Part shown: positions 1 to 4,075 of the stretch, in pieces
Layout of the letters: each line of letters opens with the position of its first letter
Numbering within the stretch: position 1 is the stretch's first letter
Origin: Chloroflexota bacterium
Lineage (GTDB): Bacteria > Chloroflexota > Limnocylindria > Limnocylindrales > CSP1-4
Assembly (NCBI GenBank): GCA_021786915.1
Contig: JAJYMP010000119.1
Coordinates: 1 to 6,764 of the forward strand
Direction: 5' to 3'
Length of the DNA stretch: 6,764 bases
Made by a program: the position numbers and the translations under genes
Notes under the pieces: model-generated
Seen by the model: only the letters and a program-made list of their open reading frames with translations
What the model was told of the DNA's origin: nothing
Database searches by the model: none

Positions 1-773
1 TGCTCGGCCGACAGTCCCTTGGCCTGGTAGATGAGGGCGAGCTCCTCCTCTTCCTCATCCGGGACCTGGACGAGCTCCTCGCGCTCGACCGCGATCTGGT
101 GGGCGTACAGCTCGCGGGCGCTCTGGACCGAGAGCCACTCGCCAATCGCCATCGAGAGCGCGCCGGCGAGGAGGCCCGCGAACCCCGCGACGAGGACCGC
201 GGCGCCGCCTCCCGAGGCACCCGCGACCCCCATCGAGAGGCTGAGGTTCGAGACCAGGCCGTCGTTGGCGCCGAGGACCGCGGCGCGCAGGGCGTTGCCG
301 CCGCTCATCCGGTGGCGCCCTTCGATCCGGGCCACGGTGCCCCCCTCGAGGCCGCGCCCGTGGGCCAGCTCGCGCAGGAGCCTCGCGTGCGACCGCTCGT
401 CGGCGGGCATGCCCGACGTGGCCTCGGGCTGCGCGTCGTACATCAACTGGTCGGTCGATTCCTTCTCGGCGATCGAGGCGACGACCGCTGCCGGGCCGAA
501 CCGCCGGGCGATCCACATGAGGATCCTGGTGCGCCAGGAAGGCGCAAGCCGCGCGGTGGCGATGCCCGCGGACTCCAGCCGCTCGCGCCAGATCCCGCCG
601 TGGCGGGTCTCGACCTCTGCGAGCCGACCGTACAGCTCCCGCAGGGCCGGGTTCGCCTCCGCGGCCGCCATCGTCGCGTAGATGGCCGCTCCGTCGATCT
701 CGCCCTGCAGGTTCACCCGGTACCGAGTGATGTCCGCGGCGCTTGGCCGCTCGCTCGATCCCTGCTCTCGCAT
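1..773 (-). CDS. Ferritin-like domain / VIT1 (CCC1-type) metal transporter fusion, 3' end missing
   Basis: The first 257 codons are present; the gene continues beyond the left edge. Residues about 15-145 look like a rubrerythrin/ferritin-type four-helix domain: E25 in YRVNLQGEID, E55xxH58 in EVETRH, E103/E105, and E126xxH129 in DERSH are the expected di-iron ligands. Residues about 155-257 match the VIT1/CCC1 family: LRAAVLGANDGLVSNLSLSM begins the first transmembrane helix, a second follows (about 190-212), and the acidic stretch EREELVQVPDEEEEELALIY resembles the cytosolic metal-binding domain. Known ferritin-VIT fusions (Mbfa-like) export Fe2+ or Mn2+ and help against peroxide stress; that role here is inferred. 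The ATG at 773 was chosen because homology begins soon after it; a GTG 15 nt upstream is possible. No clear Shine-Dalgarno sequence is seen. It is divergent from the transporter starting at 895. Confidence 0.88.
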   Translation of the reverse strand, partial: MREQGSSERPSAADITRYRVNLQGEIDGAAIYATMAAAEANPALRELYGRLAEVETRHGGIWRERLESAGIATARLAPSWRTRILMWIARRFGPAAVVASIAEKESTDQLMYDAQPEATSGMPADERSHARLLRELAHGRGLEGGTVARIEGRHRMSGGNALRAAVLGANDGLVSNLSLSMGVAGASGGGAAVLVAGFAGLLAGALSMAIGEWLSVQSARELYAHQIAVEREELVQVPDEEEEELALIYQAKGLSAE

Positions 774-894
774 CGTTTCAGCGTACACGAACTCTCGACG
801 GGGCTGCCATAATGACTTCGGCCGCACGAGGTCGGTGCCTCCCCGACAACTGAGACCCGCCCTGCCGTACGCACAACGGGAGCACTGACGCGGG
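774..894. promoter_or_regulatory. Divergent intergenic region between two metal-transport genes
   Basis: This 121-bp gap must carry the promoters of both flanking genes. CATAAT at 808-813 matches the -10 consensus at five of six positions on the plus strand, but I see no good -35 partner. On the minus strand the same bases read ATTATG, a weaker match. A short inverted repeat, GTCGG (831-835) and CCGAC (843-847) with a 7-nt loop, could be an operator or chance. GGGAG at 878-882 is a plausible ribosome-binding site for the plus-strand gene. No known metal-regulator box (Fur, MntR, NikR) is recognisable. Confidence 0.4.
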
Positions 895-1824
895 ATGCCT
901 CCGACCGATCCCCTGGCGGTCAACGCCGGCGCAGGTCTGGCCGGGCTCCTGCTGAGTGCCTTCCTGCTCGGCGTCCTCCACGGGGTGACGCCCGACGAAC
1001 ACACGTGGCCCATCACGATGAGCTACGCCATCGGCGCCGCCTCGGGACGGCGTGGGATGCAGGCCGGGCTCCTCTTCTCGGCGGCGTTCACCTTGCAGCG
1101 GGCGATCGCGTCCGAGCTGGCATTCCTCGCGCTGGCGCCGATCCTGGCCAGCGGAGCGCTCAACGCCGTGATCGATCTGGCGGTCGGCCTGGTCATGGCG
1201 GTCTCCGGCGCCTACATCCTGTGGAGGGGCCGGGAGCTGCATCTCACGGAATGGCTCGAGCGGGCGTTGCATCGGCTCCTCCGCGTCGCCGACCAGGACG
1301 AGGCCGACGGTCACCTGGCCGTGGGGGGAAGCCCGGTCCCGCTCCGGATGACGCTCGTCCACGGGTTCGTGGCCGGCTGGGGCACGGGCGTGTTCGCGAT
1401 CATCATCTACACGCGGATCGCTCCGGCGATGCCGAATGCCGCCGTCGCCTTCCTGCCAGGCCTCCTGTTCGGCATCGGCACGATGCTGGTCCAGGCGACG
1501 GCGGGGGCGGCGATCGGGTCGTGGATGCGGTCACGCGGCCTCGGGGCGGCCGCGTTGACCTACGTCGGACGGTCCGTCGCCGGCAACACGCTGCTCTATG
1601 GCGGACTGCTCTTCGCCGCCTGGGGGCTGTTCGCGCTCCTCTTCCCGGGACCGGCCGCGCTCCTCAACCAGGGGCTGCCGACCGGCCTTCCGATCCCCAA
1701 CCTCGACAGCGTCAACGCCGGGCTTCTGCTCGTGGCAGTGATCGTCTTCGGCATCGCTGCCGGCAGCTTCGTCCGCGCCGTGCGTCGCGTCCGTTCCCTG
1801 TTCCCGGCCCAGCCGGGGAGCTGA
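895..1824 (+). CDS. Polytopic NicO/UreH-like metal transporter with HGVTPDEH motif
   Basis: A 309-residue inner-membrane protein with about six or seven hydrophobic segments (roughly 12-32, 56-80, 91-110, 153-176, 183-208, 220-250, 275-297). The first helix ends in LLGVLHGVTPDEHTWPI (H29, G30, D34, E35, H36). This resembles the HxxxxDH-type metal-binding helix of nickel/cobalt and related LysE-superfamily exporters. A second HG (H156-G157, LVHGFVAGWGTGVFA) begins the second half, which fits an internal duplication. Between the halves lies a hydrophilic, partly acidic loop (about 111-150). The start is well fixed: an in-frame TGA lies at 886-888 with no start codon between it and the ATG, and GGGAG sits 12 nt upstream. 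The substrate is unknown; Ni, Co, Fe or Mn are guesses from family and from the divergent ferritin/VIT1 neighbour. It could instead be a TauE/SafE-like permease annotated only as hypothetical. Confidence 0.8.
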   Translation: MPPTDPLAVNAGAGLAGLLLSAFLLGVLHGVTPDEHTWPITMSYAIGAASGRRGMQAGLLFSAAFTLQRAIASELAFLALAPILASGALNAVIDLAVGLVMAVSGAYILWRGRELHLTEWLERALHRLLRVADQDEADGHLAVGGSPVPLRMTLVHGFVAGWGTGVFAIIIYTRIAPAMPNAAVAFLPGLLFGIGTMLVQATAGAAIGSWMRSRGLGAAALTYVGRSVAGNTLLYGGLLFAAWGLFALLFPGPAALLNQGLPTGLPIPNLDSVNAGLLLVAVIVFGIAAGSFVRAVRRVRSLFPAQPGS

Positions 1825-1948
1825 GGCGAGTCCACCGGGAAACCAGGCTCAGCGCAGAGCGGGGTCAGACGAGTGCCGAACGCACCGAGCGGGCGATGGC
1901 CCTCCACATGGCCGCCGCAGAGCGCCTCGAGCGCGTGACGGCGCAGCG
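1825..1948. other. Unassigned spacer before mobile-element debris
   Basis: This stretch lies between the transporter stop and the first recognisable transposase fragment. One plus-strand frame stays open and would encode an alanine- and arginine-rich helix (MALHMAAAERLERV), but I recognise no domain. It is probably further degraded mobile-element DNA. Confidence 0.3.
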
Positions 1949-2131
1949 CTGCTCGAAACGGCCGCCCGGACGGTCACCTGCCCGGCGGGCCGGACCGCGT
2001 CGCTCACCGACGGCGACGGGAAGCGGCGGGCCCGCTTCGGCCGCGCCTGCTCGGCCTGTCCGCTGGCGGGCCGCTGCACGACCTCGCCACGGGGCCGGAC
2101 GATCGAGGTCGGAACCCACGCGGCGCCCCTC
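1949..2131 (+). pseudogene. Internal fragment of an IS1182-type transposase
   Basis: In the plus frame starting at 1949 about 61 codons resemble the central region of IS1182-family DDE transposases: ARTVTCPAGRTASL, then RRARFGRACSACPLAGRC, then TTSPRGRTI. The order CPAG, then C-x2-C-P-L-x3-C, then the basic TTSxxGRTI block is the family pattern as I remember it. No start codon, no N-terminal part and no C-terminal catalytic part remain, and the frame differs from that of the recombinase fragment that follows. It is therefore a relic, not a functional gene. No terminal inverted repeats of the insertion sequence can be seen. The upstream boundary is approximate. Confidence 0.65.
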
Positions 2132-2624
2132 GTCGCTGAACCTGATCACCCCGAAGGCTGTCCGCGAGATCGTCGAGATCATCAACGACGACATCCGCCT
2201 CCGGGGCGCGGAGCGCGAGCCAGCGGTCAAGCGCGCGACGGCCGCGGTGCGCGACCTGCAGAAGCAGGACGCCAACCTGCGGCGCGCCCTCCGTTCGGCC
2301 AGGCCCAACGCGGCCGAGCGGATCACGCTCGAGATCGATGAGGTCGCCGCCGAGCTCCGCCAGGCGCAGCACCGCCTGGAGCAGCTCGAGGAGGTCCAGC
2401 AGCCGATGTCGGTCACGCCCAAGCTCATCCGCGACACGATCGCTGAGATGTCAGGGCTGCTCGAGCACGCAGCGCTCGACACGCGCGTCGCCTGGGTTCG
2501 GGACCTCTTCGACCGGATCGACGTCGACAGCCGCGAGGAGCGCGCGGTCGCGGTCTGGAGGTCTCCCTCTGACGAGGCTGGTGTTAACCGCTTGGATTCA
2601 GTAAGCGGTTGGCTCCGGCGGTAG
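2130..2624 (+). pseudogene. C-terminal fragment of a large serine recombinase
   Basis: About 164 residues match the C-terminal part of large serine recombinases: an early helix (LNLITPKAVREIVEIINDD), a long charged coiled coil rich in E, R, Q and L (roughly residues 25-95 of the fragment), then SVTPKLIRDTIAEMSGLL and VRDLFDRIDVD, the closing motif before the final beta strand (ERAVAVWR). The N-terminal catalytic resolvase domain and the recombinase/zinc-ribbon domains are absent, so it cannot catalyse recombination alone. The frame is open far upstream, but only because of GC-rich antisense-style openness across the transporter and transposase debris. The last codons (SGWLRR and a TAG stop at 2622-2624) fall inside the antisense strand of the tRNA-Asn gene. 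Such an arrangement is typical of integrases whose gene abuts their attachment site. Confidence 0.72.
2586..2610. repeat. 8-bp perfect inverted repeat abutting the tRNA 3' end
   Basis: AACCGCTT (2586-2593) and AAGCGGTT (2603-2610) are perfect complements with a 9-nt loop; the next two base pairs outward could be G-T wobbles. The right arm touches the encoded CCA end of the tRNA. As RNA read on the minus strand it would form a hairpin directly after the tRNA and could act in 3' processing or termination, though no T-run follows. It could equally be the remnant of a recombinase attachment core. Confidence 0.5.
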
Positions 2625-2685
2625 GACTCGAACCTACGACCAAGTGATTAACAGTCACCCGCTCTACCAACTGAGCTACGCCGGA
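2610..2685 (-). tRNA. tRNA-Asn (anticodon GUU)
   Basis: A full cloverleaf can be drawn on the minus strand. The acceptor stem is TCCGGCG with CGCCGGA, discriminator G at 2613 and an encoded CCA at 2612-2610. The D stem is GCTC/GAGC. The anticodon stem is GGTGA/TCACT with one G-T pair, and its loop CTGTTAA places the anticodon GTT at 2652-2650. The variable loop has five nt, and the T arm is GTAGG TTCGAGT CCTAC. All stems pair, so the gene appears functional. It decodes AAC and AAU. The serine recombinase fragment lies against its 3' end. Confidence 0.97.
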
Positions 2686-2692
2686 GCGAAGA

Positions 2693-2720
2693 CGCCTCGC
2701 GGCGCCGAGGCGGGATCATA
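2693..2720 (-). promoter_or_regulatory. Probable tRNA-Asn promoter and leader hairpin
   Basis: On the minus strand TATGAT (2720-2715) matches the -10 consensus at five of six positions and lies 29 nt before the mature tRNA 5' end. No convincing -35 box is seen. Between them a perfect 7-bp hairpin (CGCCTCG at 2693-2699 with CGAGGCG at 2706-2712) would fall in the 5' leader removed by RNase P. Confidence 0.45.
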
Positions 2721-2766
2721 GCAGGAGCCAATCCCCGGCGAGTCCCGGCGGAACCGCCCCCGCGGG

Positions 2767-2778
2767 TATGCTCCGCGC
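2767..2778 (+). promoter_or_regulatory. Possible leaderless promoter of the sulfurtransferase gene
   Basis: TATGCT (2767-2772) fits the TAnnnT -10 pattern and ends six nt before the ATG at 2779. No Shine-Dalgarno sequence is visible in that gap, so transcription would start at or next to the start codon, as is common in several high-GC phyla. No clear -35 element is seen. Confidence 0.4.
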
Positions 2779-3609
2779 ATGTGCCTGATCTCCCCGGAGA
2801 CGCTCGGCGACCGTCTTGACGACCCCGCGCTCCGCCTTCTGGACGTGCGCTGGTGGCTGACCGAGCCCGGCCGAGGCCACCGCGACTACCTCGCGGCGCA
2901 CCTGCCCGGCGCCGTCTGGGTCGACCTCGACCGCGACCTCACCGCCCCCGAGGGCCCGGGCCGCCACCCGCTCCCCGACCCGGCCGCGTTCGCGCGGCGG
3001 ATGGCCGAGCTGGGCGTGGCCGACGATTCCGACGTGGTGGTGTACGACGACGTCGGCGGCACCATCGCGGCGCGGCTGTGGTGGATGCTCGATGACCTCG
3101 GCCACCCGTCGGTCCGCGTCCTCGACGGGGGTTTCGCCTCCTGGTCGGCGGCCGGGCTGCCCGTCGCGACGGCCATCCCGACGCCCGAGCCCGGACACCT
3201 CACGCTCGCGAGGCGGTGGAACCGGGTCATCGACCGTGCCGCGCTGGCCTCGCGGCTGGGCAGCGTGGGCCTCGTCGATGTCCGCGCCCGCGAGCGGTAC
3301 CGTGGCGACCTCGAGCCCGTGGACGACCATGCCGGCCACATCCCGAGCGCGGTGAACCTGCCGCTGCCGGGGAATCTCGGGCCAGACGGCCGGTTCCTCG
3401 CCCCCGCGGCACTCCGCGAACGGTTCGCCCCGCTGGGCGACGAGGTTGTGACCAGCTGCGGCAGCGGCGTCAACGCCTGCCACGCCGCACTGGCGATGCG
3501 GATCGCTGGGCTGCCCTCTCCCCTCCTCTACGAGGGCTCGTACAGCGATTGGACGCGCGCCCGGATGCCGGTGGCGACGGGCGACGAGCCGGGGGCGATG
3601 CCCGCCTGA
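2779..3609 (+). CDS. sseA: 3-mercaptopyruvate/thiosulfate sulfurtransferase (tandem rhodanese)
   Basis: A 276-residue cytosolic enzyme that moves a sulfane sulfur from 3-mercaptopyruvate or thiosulfate to thiols or cyanide through a cysteine persulfide. Two rhodanese domains are evident. The N-terminal one (about 1-130) has LLDVRWWL, YLAAHLPGAVWVDLDRDL, GRHPLPDP and VVVYDD, but carries D91 and no cysteine in its loop, so it is structural. The C-terminal one (about 150-268) has LVDVRARERYRGDLEP, HIPSAVNLP and the active-site loop CGSGVNA (C227-A233). The CGSG start favours mercaptopyruvate over thiosulfate specificity; Thr at the sixth loop position is replaced by Asn. Length is normal for the family and no signal peptide is seen. 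The ATG at 2779 opens homology at once; the ATG at 2768 is out of frame. The gene stands alone, divergent from the tRNA and convergent with the small membrane gene. Confidence 0.93.
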   Translation: MCLISPETLGDRLDDPALRLLDVRWWLTEPGRGHRDYLAAHLPGAVWVDLDRDLTAPEGPGRHPLPDPAAFARRMAELGVADDSDVVVYDDVGGTIAARLWWMLDDLGHPSVRVLDGGFASWSAAGLPVATAIPTPEPGHLTLARRWNRVIDRAALASRLGSVGLVDVRARERYRGDLEPVDDHAGHIPSAVNLPLPGNLGPDGRFLAPAALRERFAPLGDEVVTSCGSGVNACHAALAMRIAGLPSPLLYEGSYSDWTRARMPVATGDEPGAMPA

Positions 3610-3636
3610 CAAGGCGGCACCAGCCCTGCGAGAAGG

Positions 3637-3655
3637 CCCGAGGCGCGGCCTCGGG
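3637..3655. terminator. GC-rich hairpin between convergent genes
   Basis: CCCGAGGC (3637-3644) and GCCTCGGG (3648-3655) form a perfect 8-bp stem with a 3-nt loop, 28 nt after the sulfurtransferase stop and 32 nt beyond the stop of the convergent gene. No T-run follows on either strand, so it may be a weak or bidirectional terminator rather than a classic intrinsic one. Confidence 0.4.
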
Positions 3656-3686
3656 GGAGGCGCGGCTCAGGCTGACGAGGCCCGGG

Positions 3687-4007
3687 TCAGGCTGTCGGTG
3701 ACCGTCGCCGCAGCGCCCGCAGAACCGCCAGCTGGACAGCCGCGCCGACGAGCCCGCCGCCGAACCCGATCGCCATGTCCCAGGGCAGCGAGATCTCGAA
3801 ACCGTACAGCGGCACCGTGGGCCCGACGTGGGCGCCCAGCGCATGGCCTAGCGCCCCCATCGTGGCGAACCCGGCCAGCACTGGGAAGACGTGGGCGAGG
3901 ACGTTGCGCGGACCCCCGCCGAGGCGCGCCACGACCTGCGTGGCCGCGATCCCGATACGCTCTGTTCGCGCGGTGAGCGTGAAGAACAGAGCGTATCGGG
4001 GCGACAT
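3687..4007 (-). CDS. Small two-helix membrane protein, function unknown
   Basis: A 106-residue protein that I do not recognise. Two hydrophobic segments are clear: about 36-61 (VLAHVFPVLAGFATMGALGH and on) and about 75-98 (LPWDMAIGFGGGLVGAAVQL and on), followed by a positively charged tail RALRRRS. A short loop, VGPTVPLYGFEIS, joins them. From codon 18 on, only about ten of 89 codons end in A or T, which supports true coding in this frame. The preceding codons 3-17 are richer in A/T-ending codons and overlap a perfect 17-bp inverted repeat, so the real start may lie after the repeat, for example GTG at 3932 (81 residues). The frame stays open upstream into the protease gene, but that part is a shadow. 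It follows the metalloprotease by 68 bp on the same strand and could be cotranscribed. Confidence 0.6.
   Translation of the reverse strand: MSPRYALFFTLTARTERIGIAATQVVARLGGGPRNVLAHVFPVLAGFATMGALGHALGAHVGPTVPLYGFEISLPWDMAIGFGGGLVGAAVQLAVLRALRRRSPTA
3951..4000. repeat. Perfect 17-bp inverted repeat with 16-nt loop
   Basis: CCCGATACGCTCTGTTC (3951-3967) is the exact reverse complement of GAACAGAGCGTATCGGG (3984-4000), separated by 16 nt. As RNA it would form a very stable hairpin. On the minus strand it occupies codons 3-19 of the small membrane gene, 76-125 nt after the protease stop codon. No T-run follows, so it is not a standard intrinsic terminator. Confidence 0.9.
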
Positions 4008-4075
4008 GCGCCGCAGATTACCGGGGATCGCCCGCTCCCGCGGTGGGCGGCGAGGGCGGCAGGCGATTGCGGCCT

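Noticed and set aside
31..812. Long plus-strand frames opposite the ferritin/VIT1 gene
   Set aside because: Compositions are Arg-, Ser- and Pro-rich without motifs, while the minus-strand frame shows clear ferritin-like and VIT1 motifs.
778..1362. Minus-strand frame of 194 codons opposite the transporter start
   Set aside because: It is antisense to a well supported membrane protein and spans the divergent promoter region; no recognisable motif.
1005..2624. One long plus-strand open frame of 539 codons
   Set aside because: Its first 800 bases are an Arg/Pro-rich shadow of the transporter gene and then transposase debris in the wrong frame; only the last 164 codons resemble a protein family, the serine recombinase tail.
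2716..3612. Minus-strand frame of 298 codons opposite the sulfurtransferase
   Set aside because: Antisense shadow with low-complexity Arg/Gly/His content; the plus strand encodes a full rhodanese pair.
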